Positions 41,219 to 51,023 of a DNA stretch of 64,000 nt are shown piece after piece. Made by a program: the position numbers and the translations under genes. Origin of the DNA: Cyanidiococcus yangmingshanensis (taxonomy: Eukaryota; Rhodophyta; Bangiophyceae; Cyanidiales; Cyanidiaceae); contig VWRR01000013.1 of NCBI GenBank assembly GCA_013995675.1, positions 62,001 to 126,000 on the forward strand, read 5' to 3'. The notes beneath the pieces were generated by a model. That model made no database searches and was not told where the DNA came from. It saw only the letters and a program-made list of their open reading frames with translations. Each line of letters opens with the position of its first letter. The stretch's first letter is position 1.

Positions 41219-43495
41219 ATGGCTCGATCGACGCCTATCCCTGAGTCGGACTTGGCCTGGGCTCGAGTGACGGGACACCAGCGCGCAGGAGCACACTGTT
41301 GGTTGTCAGCCGCTTGTACCGGGCCTTGTCGCAACGCCAGTGTTCGTTCTCGAGACGCCCCAACTTGGAGACTGGAACGATCACCCATAGCTGTTGTTCG
41401 AGCTCGACTTTTCTCCACTGGGGCTATCTCTAGGCGATTGAATGAACGGAGCGAGCGGTGGCCCTGGAGGCCTCTTGCTACGAACGACGAATCTATCCGT
41501 GTCCTACCCAGTGCGACCGATACACCTCTGATGGGGAATCGCTCGGCACTCATGGTTCACGTGTCGTCGTTCCCAATGCGGAGACAGATTGGTTCCTTCA
41601 AAGAGAATCTGTTTCTGCATCGAGGTCGTTCGAAAACGCTCCAAGGCTTGTGGACGAAACCCGGGCAATACGCTGGTCGCCTAACGCAGCGGGTTCGCAT
41701 GGCGAGCAGCCGACCGGGTCGTTACTCTCTACGCTTCATTGACCGGGCTGACGAAATACGACTGCTTCAAGCGGTTACGCTTTCGCGACGGGATCACGGC
41801 TCATTGGCGGCCGAAGTATTGCAACTACCTACGATGCGCCGCGTCTACTGGACGGGATTGTTCATGACGCCGGCGCTCTGGATTGGAGCACTGTGTCTCT
41901 TGATTGTTGGCCTCTTCTGGAAGATTCAACTGCGGATAGGACGAGTCTATGTCGTCCCGGAACAGGTAGCTCTGATGTGGAGATCCGACCGAGCAGGACC
42001 TGTCACTGCGGAACGAGCTCGTCAGTGGCCCACGTCATCGTCAAGATCCGAACTGGCGATTTTCTGGGCTCGTTTGCGCTATATGGTGGAGGCCTGGCTG
42101 CGACGACTTGATCAGCAATATGAGCGGGCTAGTCTCAAAGCACCACGTCGATGGTTTGCCGATGTTTCCGACCTCTACGAATCGATCATGAATCGAATGC
42201 AATTAAGTATCGAGGAGACGAGACGCATCTTTACGTTGCTTAGCCGTGAGGAACACCTGCAGATGGCCCGCGAGCGACCCGATCACCAAGCATCAAAGCT
42301 CGATCATGCGGCGGATACGCTATTGTCGTCACGACAGGAGGCACTCACTGCCGCACGCGGTCTGTGTGCATCGGCGTCATCTTCGAGCACCCTGAATGGA
42401 TCTGCTCGAGCGGCACTAGCGCAGCTTCTTCTGCCGCACATGCCAAGGCTTGATCAATATGTCTCGTCGCAGCGTAAGGAACGGAAATCGTCAGCAAATG
42501 ACTCAGGTCCAGCCATTGTTGGCTTGGTCTTCTCCAACGCCATGATTCCTCATATCATGCTGGGTGCTGCAGTCGTCGCTGCCGCAGCTGGTGCTCGCGT
42601 TTGTCTCGTTGATGATTGGCGGAGTACACTGAGCACCATCTATGCACCGTTTCTGCTCGGGGTGGGCCTAAACCCCTTTCCTACTCTGGCTGAATCCAGT
42701 GCCATGTTTGATCGGTTTCATGTCGCGCTCTATCGGTCACCGATTGGCCTTGCCACGCGAGATATTCGACTGTTGCTTGAGCGACGGGTCGGTTCGAGCG
42801 ACGCTACACCATCGCCGGTTGCTCTTGGAGACTTGGTCGGACCTCTGCTCAATGCCTACGACTTTGATCGGCTGGTGCTGGCACCCGGGCTCCATGCGTC
42901 GAGCGCATCGAATGAACTCGATGCGATGACCGATGCTGTGGCGTTTTTCCGGCCTACGCGGGCCTGGCTTCTCTCCTGTCTGCTACAGAGCGAGACCGAC
43001 TGCGATGGCCATGTAGCAGATCAGCATCTGGGTTGCCTTTTGCCCTGGGGACGCAACTGTGTGCGCCAAGTGGCCTACCGAGGACCAAACGACCAAGGCG
43101 AGGATATTGCCGAAGTGGAGGAGATTCCTCTCCAGCCCCATCGATATCAGATGTATAGCGAGGGCTATTTATCAGATGTGATCGGAGCTGATGCCGCTGC
43201 GAACGCTCGTATTTTGCACGAAGCACTCACTGGGGTGAACCTTTCGAATAGCGGGTCATTGTCATCAGCCAGCGACAATCCTGGAGTAGAACGCCTCGAA
43301 TCTCTTCGAGAGATTATCACGTTGAATGCAGCCACGATTCTACTTGCGTCGGGGCTCGTGCAGACTGTTCATGAGGGCGTTCAAGCAGCACGGCAAGTGA
43401 TGATGGTTCCCTCGGTACTTGGACGGCGTGGTGCACCTCACGTCCCCAGTGACGCGGCCGCACTATGGTACCGTCTGCGACACATAAGCAGGTAG
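41219..43495 (+). CDS. Membrane-anchored TrpD-like (family 3 glycosyl/phosphoribosyltransferase fold) protein lacking catalytic motifs
   Basis: 758 residues from the ATG at 41219. The N-terminus of about 200 residues is Arg/Ser-rich, could be an organelle transit peptide, and includes RARLFSTGAISRRLN. One TM helix sits at about 211-233 (TPALWIGALCLLIVGLFW), then a helical charged region to about 430. Residues 430-758 follow the anthranilate phosphoribosyltransferase plan: LGAAVVAAAAGARVCLVDD, LLGVGLNPFPT, FHVALYRSPIGLATRDIRLL, LGDLVGPLLNAYDFDRLVLA, IGADAAANARILHEALTG, and LNAATILLASGLVQTVHEGV. The PRPP-binding GTGGD is absent (FSNAMI instead) and KHGNR is replaced by VDDWR. So the fold is probably kept and the transferase activity lost. 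Plants also have TrpD-like proteins outside tryptophan synthesis. Function unknown. Confidence 0.65.
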   Translation: MARSTPIPESDLAWARVTGHQRAGAHCWLSAACTGPCRNASVRSRDAPTWRLERSPIAVVRARLFSTGAISRRLNERSERWPWRPLATNDESIRVLPSATDTPLMGNRSALMVHVSSFPMRRQIGSFKENLFLHRGRSKTLQGLWTKPGQYAGRLTQRVRMASSRPGRYSLRFIDRADEIRLLQAVTLSRRDHGSLAAEVLQLPTMRRVYWTGLFMTPALWIGALCLLIVGLFWKIQLRIGRVYVVPEQVALMWRSDRAGPVTAERARQWPTSSSRSELAIFWARLRYMVEAWLRRLDQQYERASLKAPRRWFADVSDLYESIMNRMQLSIEETRRIFTLLSREEHLQMARERPDHQASKLDHAADTLLSSRQEALTAARGLCASASSSSTLNGSARAALAQLLLPHMPRLDQYVSSQRKERKSSANDSGPAIVGLVFSNAMIPHIMLGAAVVAAAAGARVCLVDDWRSTLSTIYAPFLLGVGLNPFPTLAESSAMFDRFHVALYRSPIGLATRDIRLLLERRVGSSDATPSPVALGDLVGPLLNAYDFDRLVLAPGLHASSASNELDAMTDAVAFFRPTRAWLLSCLLQSETDCDGHVADQHLGCLLPWGRNCVRQVAYRGPNDQGEDIAEVEEIPLQPHRYQMYSEGYLSDVIGADAAANARILHEALTGVNLSNSGSLSSASDNPGVERLESLREIITLNAATILLASGLVQTVHEGVQAARQVMMVPSVLGRRGAPHVPSDAAALWYRLRHISR

Positions 43496-44132
43496 CGTTT
43501 GTCTTTCAGAGTCTCCGCTATAAACGGATGCAAGAGATGGGGTCACGGCAGATTGAGGCGCATGTTCCAGTTGAGTCGATGACCAGCCCATCCCGCTCGA
43601 ATCCTTGAACATGAATGCTCTTCGGAAACGACTGCATTGATAACCAGCCAAATAAGCAGTGGAATGACCCTCTCGTCTTTTGTCTTCACGAGCATCCATA
43701 TCACAAGGATTCGATTCATGACATCTATTCTTTCGTACTGAGTACTCCAGGTCCATCGTTGCGCCCGATCCGCTGCGACGTAGAGGCAATCTCCTGTCCA
43801 ATGCGCGACTCGCTGGCACTTGTGGAGCCATCGCTCTCGTGAATTCATTTTACTATCATCCGAGAATCTACGACGAACATATTCGTCTACATGAAAAGTG
43901 TGTGCATGAATCTGGTGTCACGGTTGTTCCTCTCGTGAATCGAACGAGTCATTCTCACATGATCGATGCAAGAAAGCCGGAAACCCCGAAAAAGACGTTC
44001 CTAGGCATCGAAATTGGAGCCATACTCGCCTCTCCTCGCCGAATGAGCCAAAGCACCGTGCAAGCGCTTTATACTCGCTGAACACGACAGATCGGAGTGA
44101 CACCTGGTCCGCTCTGTTGAGGTCAGGCGAAA
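43496..44132. other. Convergent intergenic gap
   Basis: Between the TrpD-like and NC2-beta 3' ends. Nothing recognisable. Confidence 0.45.
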
Positions 44133-44855
44133 TCACGGCCATAGGGTTTGCTCTCGCGCTGCCGCTAGCAACTCAGCTTGTTGACGTTTCAGCTCTTCCA
44201 TACTCAAGCCGGTATGCTCAAAGCGGGCTCGCCCAGTCTTCTTCCGCTGCCGTTCGACTTGTTCGTCTTCGACTCGCTCGATTAATGGCTCAAGCGCAGG
44301 CACATAGGTCTCGAGCCCCAAACGTTCCAACGCTATCAAGACATGCTTTGGAAAGATGGTCCGCCTCCGGTCGTCACTTCTGGCTCGGTTCGCTTCGATG
44401 GCGATATGTCGAACGAAGGCGTTTGCACAGGCACAGACAAGATCGCGAGCATCCGGGTGGAGCGAGCGCACCATCGGCAATAGAGTGGCCTCGGCATCAC
44501 TTGCGACGCTGTCCTCCGAGAAGCTCGAGTTGCCGGTAGATGAGACATCGTCTTCCTTGGAGCACAAGCCACGTGCATCTTCATCAGGCGTTTGTTCTTC
44601 GTTTATGGCGTCCCGAGTTGCGTTTGGTGTCTCCCCGCGCGCCTCAGGTCCACTGCAGTCGTTACGTTCTGGCGCTCGCCGCGAGCCACGAGTGGCTTGA
44701 TCAAACACAATTCTCTGACCTACATCCGCGTGCTGCTCACTCTCCTGGAGGACGGTGCTTACCCAGGAGAGAATAGTCTTGCGCGGTAGGCCAGCCTCCT
44801 CGGTGAGCGCCTCCGCCATCCGACCTTGGGTTTCGTGCTCACCTGCAGGAAACAT
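44133..44855 (-). CDS. NC2-beta/Dr1-type histone-fold transcription regulator with insertion after helix 1
   Basis: 240 residues from the ATG at 44855. NC2 binds TBP-DNA and blocks TFIIA/TFIIB. The fold appears in two pieces. Helix 1, GLPRKTILSWVSTVL (22-36), matches IPRAAINKMIKETL of Dr1. Then come about 88 acidic, Ser-rich residues. The fold resumes with LLPMVRSLHPDARDLV, FVRHIAIEANRARSDD, TIFPKHVLIALERLGLETYV, and the Dr1 tail with RQRKK, LSMEELKRQQAELLAAAREQ. The tail pattern, including EEL-RQQ-EL, is specific to NC2-beta rather than NF-YB. The insertion splits helix 1 from loop 1, a place usually without spare length. The partner NC2-alpha is not in the window. Confidence 0.85.
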   Translation of the reverse strand: MFPAGEHETQGRMAEALTEEAGLPRKTILSWVSTVLQESEQHADVGQRIVFDQATRGSRRAPERNDCSGPEARGETPNATRDAINEEQTPDEDARGLCSKEDDVSSTGNSSFSEDSVASDAEATLLPMVRSLHPDARDLVCACANAFVRHIAIEANRARSDDRRRTIFPKHVLIALERLGLETYVPALEPLIERVEDEQVERQRKKTGRARFEHTGLSMEELKRQQAELLAAAREQTLWP

Positions 44856-47118
44856 GGTCCGTTTCCGCTCAGGTTTCCAGCTCGGTCAAAGGCTCTTTTT
44901 TTTCAAAACCTTGCAAACGAATAATGGGACACGCTCCAGAAGATAGTCAAGGTCAGCTTCCAGGAAAAATACAACGTTTTCACGAGTTCGTTGAATAGCA
45001 AAGCCCTGGCACTTGGCGATGCTCGAATGGCTGACTGCCCGCCCAAGGACGAGATCAGCATCACAAGTCCGCGGCAAGGTCCACTCAGATCGGTGCGGAG
45101 CGTATTCCTCAATAGAAAGCATATTCCTACGGGGTTGCATACGAGTCATTGCTCGGAGCTTGTAACATGGATGGTGCGTTTCTCAATGGTATCTCCTCTG
45201 GTACGCTTCTGCTCTGAGCGATTATCGAAACGAATCGGTGATGTTGGTCAGGGGCGCAGCACCGGAGCGGTAGATATGCAGCTCAGCCAGAACCGGCCGT
45301 TTATTCGTCTCTAGTATCCATCAAGAAGACTTGTCCAGCACTCGCTGCGATGTAGGCGTCGAACAAGTGAACGGTTGCGATCTTGGAAACAGTTCTTGTA
45401 CTCATTCTAGATCATGATCGTTAGAGCGTCGTTTGTGGACAAGAAGCCGCTGTGGGTTTGAGCAGCGTCTCGAACGCGATTTGAATGGCGTGTTTATGGT
45501 GATGGGGACCACGAAAGATACTTTCAGAGCACCAGTACGATGAGCAGCGGTGGCTCGTCTGTGTTCAGCAAATGCAGGAGCCCTAGCCCAGGGTGCTATC
45601 GGAGCCTCTGAGAAAATCTTTGGACTTGGTATGTGACGCTTCCCTGAGATACAGTCGTGTGGTGATCATAGTGAAGAGAGACTCGTTTCACGGTCAAAAT
45701 CGATGGGATGGCTGTTCTGCGTCGCTGATCAGAACGATTACGAACTGAGGCTTGGCCCCGAAAACGAGCCTTTCGGCCGAGTCTCGTAGCCACGAAATGT
45801 ACGCAACAAGATCTCTACGAATCCAGGCTTCCATTCATGTCCTCCGGATCATCCAAGTGACTGCATATGCCGTCTCAACCTCAGGAACATTCAGTGCGAG
45901 CTAGCGGTATTCGATCACGGCTGGTGGCAACCAGGCACACCGGCCCGAGTTTGATCACTGAAAGTGCTGCAAACTCCCGGAATACCATCTAAGGATATCA
46001 AGTCGGCCAACGATGCTAGACTCCGACATAGCGTCTATTTACGTTTTGTTCCGGTGCGGCTCTAGTCCGACTGTCCCAATGATGCATACAAGAATCGATC
46101 ATAACGATGCGCTGTGGCGAAACGGTGTCGCGTGAGATAGGCACGGGATGGCTGGTCAGATGCCTTGGACGCCTAGGTTTGAACCGCATCCGGAAAAGCA
46201 AATCGTTTCCGAGAATGCTTGGGCGCTCTTGATGTTCTGCAGATGGCGCTTTTTGCTGCCGGAAAGGAACGGCGGAAAAGCGCCAAGGCAGTAGGGTAAA
46301 CCGAGTCCGTCCCGCAGAGAGGATAGCACACCCTACTCCTATCACAGCATATCGGGAATCACCGACGAAAAAGCCGCCTATAGTCCTCTGCAGCTGCCAC
46401 CATGGCCCGGACGTCACCATACTACATTGGTATTCCAAAGCGACGTAACAGCAATGGTCCGAAACAACACTTGCTAAGTGGTGTCGAAAGAGCCGCCACT
46501 GCTAGCCGTGGATGATCGCTCCAATAGCAAACGCCCCTAACCTAGAGGCGGGACAAACCAGTATTTACCTGGAAAAAGTGACCCAAGCTATCGGGTGGAC
46601 ACGCACCTGCCATGCCCTGGTGAGCAGATCCCAGAACGTCAGCAGACTTGTGAATGCACAGCAAAAACGCTTTACTCAGAGGCGTCACGCTGACCTTCGG
46701 CGTTCGTAAGCTTGCATTTCCTAACGACCACAGCGTATTCTATGCAGGTTAGACTCGTCCATGAGCAAAACATGGTCCCGCACGCCCTTTCCATACATGA
46801 TCATCGGATATTGGATGTCAAGAATTCTTGGATATTCACGGTCATGCAGCATCTACGTGATGTTCCTCTCTGCGAGAGCTCCTCATCGACCAGAAACCAC
46901 CAGCGATGGATTCGTGCTGATCAAACGGAAGCCAGAGGGAGACCATTTCGTCCCTAAATAACCATCGATGTCCATCCTCGGCCTTCAATAGCATTTGCCA
47001 GGGCCCGGAGGCGGTTCGCAAACGCCGCCCGCTGGCGGATTGCATCCCCGAGGCGGGCCAATCGCCAAGCGGCAACAACGGGAAGATTGGATCTCTGTTT
47101 GTCAACTGGGCTGCGTCC
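44856..47118. other. Longest gene-free region in the window
   Basis: 2.26 kb between the divergent NC2-beta and TCP11-like genes. ORFs here are at most about 140 residues and resemble nothing known to me. No T-loop or repeat seen by eye. It may hold non-coding RNA or small genes I cannot recognise. Confidence 0.45.
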
Positions 47119-50100
47119 ATGAGTGCAGCGAACACTGAGTGGATCATCGAATGGTGTTTGCAGAGGACGACGGATTCTCTAGCGTCTACTCCTGGTGCAG
47201 CATCGAACCCGACACTGGAGCGCCCTTGGTGTTCGCCTTGCAGCTCGCCGGAGCGGCCGAGGACACGTCCGTTGCGCGGCGTTGCAGACGAAGCCACCGA
47301 CTCTGGCGACGAGTCTGTAACGCACCAGGCCATCGAGCTACCAAGGCTGATTGAGTCTCCGGAGAAGAAGTATGAAAATGGCGGTTCTGTGGACAAACGA
47401 CGGCGTTGCTATGTGGCGGAACCTCCCGATAGCGGCTGTGTTCGGAGACGGCGCCTGCTATGGCTCTCGTCGACGTCACGTTTAGAGCACGAACAGGCAC
47501 GTGCGTCTTTACAGGCGGAACTTGATGCTGCAACCCGTCGCAGAGAGGCGGCTTGGCGTTGTAGACAGGAACGGATGCGGCGTTACGTGCAACGCGTGCT
47601 TGCTCGGGCGGCGGAGACACGACAGGCGCTTGAGCAGCGCTATCGACGCCAGTGGCTGGCGAAGGAGCGCGCCATGGAGGCCGCGGCCGCAAAACGCCGG
47701 CTTGTTCACAGAAGGCGGGCACCTTCGTTGAAAGGTCCAGGAACGACATTAGCGCCTCCGCACCAGTGGTCGGCTGAAAGCTCTGGGGACGCAGGAGATC
47801 AACGCGACTGCGAAACAAGTGTCGATGGGGAGCGTTGGCAAGACATGTGTACGCGCTCGACGATCTTTGGACAAGATGAGACTGCATTGGTCGAGACGGA
47901 TCAACCAGTGGACAGAGGGTACGCTGGCAGAGCCGGCGTGCAGCGTGACGAGTCTTTCTATGTAGGGCAATCCACGGATTCCGATGTCGTTGTGGCGAGA
48001 GAGCGGGAGCAGACGGCTGACAGCACTGATCGCGAACGGATACCCCAGATATCAGCAGGTAGTGTCCAGACTGTTCCTGCAGCGGGACAGGAGCTCCGCT
48101 CAGCTATCTCTGCATGCCAGTGCCTCTCTCGAGCGGGCTTTCCGCTTCGAGCGGATATCTCTTTCGAGGAAGCAACGAAGAACCATTTACAGCTTCCAGA
48201 ATGCATTCAACACGCGGATCAACTGCTGCTAAGTCTCTCGGTCTGGAACGCGGGCCAAACAAGTCTGGCGTCAGCAACGATGAAACATGATGGCGTTGTG
48301 AAAGCAAAGGATCGAGGCAGTGGCCGCGTCTTCCTCGCCGCTTTTCTGGTGCACAAGTTCCCCGAGCATACATTGGGGCATCACCCATCGGAGCAGATGT
48401 GTAGTTCTGCTGCTGCTGTCGTCGAGCATTTCGAGCGCTTTATCGCTGCTGCAGACGCCCCTGATCGAGCGCTGGAATCGCAAGCCACCGCACTGATCCA
48501 GGTGTGGCGGCACTGGAAACGAGAATTTGTAGCATGGAAACAGGGCGATCGCGTTCAGCTCTTGGAGAGCCTCGCTCGAGAGTCAGTGGAGTTGGAGCGG
48601 TTGCGCTGCACGATCAAAAGGTCAGCGGAGCACCATTCGCATGCGGTTGCTGCGGAGAGTATCTCCCAGTGGACGTTGGAAATAGCGCACTGGCAAGAGC
48701 AGCTCAACGAGCTTACGCGGCATCTTGGGGGCGCTGATGCCCAACGTTACGTGCAACGTCTCGTGTCCGAGTGGTCGTGCGCTGCAAATGAGTCACAAAG
48801 CTTGTCCGAGGAAAGGCCAGAACCTGTCTCTGCGACTGGGACTGCGACCGAAACCATTTCGAGTGACGACTGGGATGCTGACACCCTCCTCGCCCATGAA
48901 ATCCTGGTAGACTTGCCTGGTTTGAGAAAGCGACTGGGAGCGACCCCAACGACTGATTGTTCGCATCCACTGCACTGCACGCTTCCGAGTCGTATTCATC
49001 GTTTGCTTCGTCGTGCTTACTTTGATCGCTTTCGAGAGAGGCTCTTTCAAGAAGCCTATCTCCCCTTGGTTGTCGAGGCTGTTCGTGATCTGCGCGAGGT
49101 CCTTCTCCATCTCTTGCCGTCGCCATCGTCGCTACCACATGTCCAGGACTCTTTCGCGAACCCCCTTCACGAACAAGCTCGAAAGTACGCGGCCGAGGTT
49201 CAGCGTCTACGAGCGACGCTTGAACGCGAATTGGACACAGGTTATGTACAACAACGCTTCGAAGCGCTCGTTGAGATGAAGCGCTCGGCACCATCAGCTT
49301 GTGATGGGACGCAGTCAGTGTTGCAGCGTGTCGCACACGAACTGCTCGTGAGACTTATCTATCTGGCATTGCAGGTGCTTTTCCTGGTTCAGATGCCAGC
49401 CAAGGATGCGTCGTTGGCGCAAGCATGGTCACCAACAACGCACTTGTCGGGTGGGGCCTCCGAGCAGATACGAATGGAACCTCCCAGTGAAGAGCAGGTA
49501 GCGGCCGCTCTGCAGGAACGCATCGAACGACACCCATCGGTGGCAGAGGCCGTCACTCAGGCCTGGGAAGAGCTGTTTATGCTCATCGAGGATCGTCAGC
49601 GAGATGTGCATATCGCCCGAGTGGAGCGTTGGATACCGCTTGTGGAGCGTTTCGCTCCTGCCCGTGAATACGCTGTTTTGGAAGCCAAGTATCCGGGCTT
49701 GCCGCGCAGTCGAACTTGGGCAGCAGCCGCGCTTGCCGCAGGGATTTCACTGGTGGATACACCTGGCGGTGCGCGTGCCTCGACAGGAGTTTGCTTCAGT
49801 GACAGCGCCTCAGGTTCCACAGTAGGCCTATCCGAGAACCATACTAGTCCAGACGCATTTGCGATGTCGCTGCATCGCGCCCTCGTATGGACGGTGATAT
49901 ATTCTGAAGCCGAGTTCGCAACCGACCATGAGCGCACCCCCGAAGTACTCTTACTCGATTGGGCACGCCTGCATTCATGGCGAGCTGTCTTCAGCGCCCT
50001 AGTGCGCCGAGCAGTCATGTTTTTGGTAACGAGGCACTGGATATCGACTGCCTCCTTGCCAGCATCACTACGAGAGCGGGTTTGGGGATCCCTGCGAGAG

Positions 50101-50517
50101 TTGCTTCAGATTGAGGGCGCTGGGTTTGGTGGCGATACGGCCGCGCATTTCACCCGCGTTGCTACTGCGCGCTTGTCTTCACTTGGACTGGACTCGGCCC
50201 CTGTTGAGGCCTATCTGCGCAGCGTGCGGTGTGCCTGTGTAACCGAAAGTGCACTCTATCACCTGCTCTCTAAGCGTCTCGCTGAAGTGCTGAGTGCTCC
50301 AAGCGTGGAAAATCTCTCCGGCTCGCAGAGTCTCTTTATTCCATGGCAGGCTGAAATTCAGCACCTGCATGAGGGCGTCCGGCGATTGGCAGTGCATTTG
50401 GGACGCACTTTTGGACCACTCCTCGTAGATGCATGGCGAGAGGCGGAAGGAAGCCACGCTCGAAGGGCGCTGGGTGGAAGCATCGCTCGTCAATCAGGTG
50501 ACCAGAACCAGCAGTGA
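47119..50517 (+). CDS. Large TCP11-family coiled-coil protein
   Basis: 1132 residues from the ATG at 47119, one uninterrupted frame. Residues of about 115-210 are an Arg/Ala/Glu-rich coiled coil (ATRRREAAWRCRQERMRRY and following). A second helical region follows at 450-560 (IQVWRHWKREFVAWKQ). From about 620 the sequence follows the T-complex-11 domain: IHRLLRRAYFDRFRERLFQE, VVEAVRDLREVLLHLLPS, a long all-helical stretch, VERFAPAREYAVLEAKYPGL (family: A-EYE---F), and a C-terminal helical bundle. TCP11 proteins in plants and animals are poorly understood; links to cAMP signalling (animal sperm) and organ development (plants) are known. No catalytic site expected. Assignment by pattern, moderate certainty. 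Confidence 0.6.
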   Translation: MSAANTEWIIEWCLQRTTDSLASTPGAASNPTLERPWCSPCSSPERPRTRPLRGVADEATDSGDESVTHQAIELPRLIESPEKKYENGGSVDKRRRCYVAEPPDSGCVRRRRLLWLSSTSRLEHEQARASLQAELDAATRRREAAWRCRQERMRRYVQRVLARAAETRQALEQRYRRQWLAKERAMEAAAAKRRLVHRRRAPSLKGPGTTLAPPHQWSAESSGDAGDQRDCETSVDGERWQDMCTRSTIFGQDETALVETDQPVDRGYAGRAGVQRDESFYVGQSTDSDVVVAREREQTADSTDRERIPQISAGSVQTVPAAGQELRSAISACQCLSRAGFPLRADISFEEATKNHLQLPECIQHADQLLLSLSVWNAGQTSLASATMKHDGVVKAKDRGSGRVFLAAFLVHKFPEHTLGHHPSEQMCSSAAAVVEHFERFIAAADAPDRALESQATALIQVWRHWKREFVAWKQGDRVQLLESLARESVELERLRCTIKRSAEHHSHAVAAESISQWTLEIAHWQEQLNELTRHLGGADAQRYVQRLVSEWSCAANESQSLSEERPEPVSATGTATETISSDDWDADTLLAHEILVDLPGLRKRLGATPTTDCSHPLHCTLPSRIHRLLRRAYFDRFRERLFQEAYLPLVVEAVRDLREVLLHLLPSPSSLPHVQDSFANPLHEQARKYAAEVQRLRATLERELDTGYVQQRFEALVEMKRSAPSACDGTQSVLQRVAHELLVRLIYLALQVLFLVQMPAKDASLAQAWSPTTHLSGGASEQIRMEPPSEEQVAAALQERIERHPSVAEAVTQAWEELFMLIEDRQRDVHIARVERWIPLVERFAPAREYAVLEAKYPGLPRSRTWAAAALAAGISLVDTPGGARASTGVCFSDSASGSTVGLSENHTSPDAFAMSLHRALVWTVIYSEAEFATDHERTPEVLLLDWARLHSWRAVFSALVRRAVMFLVTRHWISTASLPASLRERVWGSLRELLQIEGAGFGGDTAAHFTRVATARLSSLGLDSAPVEAYLRSVRCACVTESALYHLLSKRLAEVLSAPSVENLSGSQSLFIPWQAEIQHLHEGVRRLAVHLGRTFGPLLVDAWREAEGSHARRALGGSIARQSGDQNQQ

Positions 50518-51023
50518 CATACGGTGACTGGGGCATGCACACGAACGCAACAGGAAAGACTTTTGCGATGACGCATCCAGAGGGAACTGGATGGCGACTT
50601 GTACCTCTAGTCGCCGTTCCGAACGAGAAAAACAAACAAACATCAGCGTTTCAGGAAAGACACATGAAGAGCGTATGAACCACAAGTACACCGAATCTAG
50701 CATTGATGGAAACGGCTGTGCTCGTGCTGGCATCGATAAAGGACAGTTTGGAGTAACCCTTCTTCGACGGGAGCATTCCGTTGATCCCGTACACTGCGAC
50801 TTGCGGAGACAAGATCAGGGCGTTTGGGTCTCGGAGCACTCACCAGCTCACCCTCCAGGTGTAGCACATCCGTTTGGATACATTCCTGGTTTGGATCGTC
50901 ATCACTCGTTCTGAATGACCCCATTCATCCGTTGTACGCACTGGGTTCATAACAGAGTAGCAAGGGGATGCGGCTGGTGGCCTCCAAATAGAGGATCGAT
51001 CCATAGAGCGATACGTTTACGCT
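50518..51023. other. Convergent intergenic gap
   Basis: Between the TCP11-like and thiolase 3' ends. Nothing recognisable. Confidence 0.45.

Noticed and set aside
43930-43950. tRNA T-arm on the minus strand (gttcgattc)
   Set aside because: The five-pair stem places the loop one base out of register with the conserved TTCRANY, and no other arms are visible.
44133-44855. NF-YB/CBF subunit
   Set aside because: The C-terminal EEL-RQQ-EL tail and the helix-1 LPR-TI motif fit NC2-beta/Dr1; the NF-YB DNA-contact and NF-YC contact motifs are not seen.
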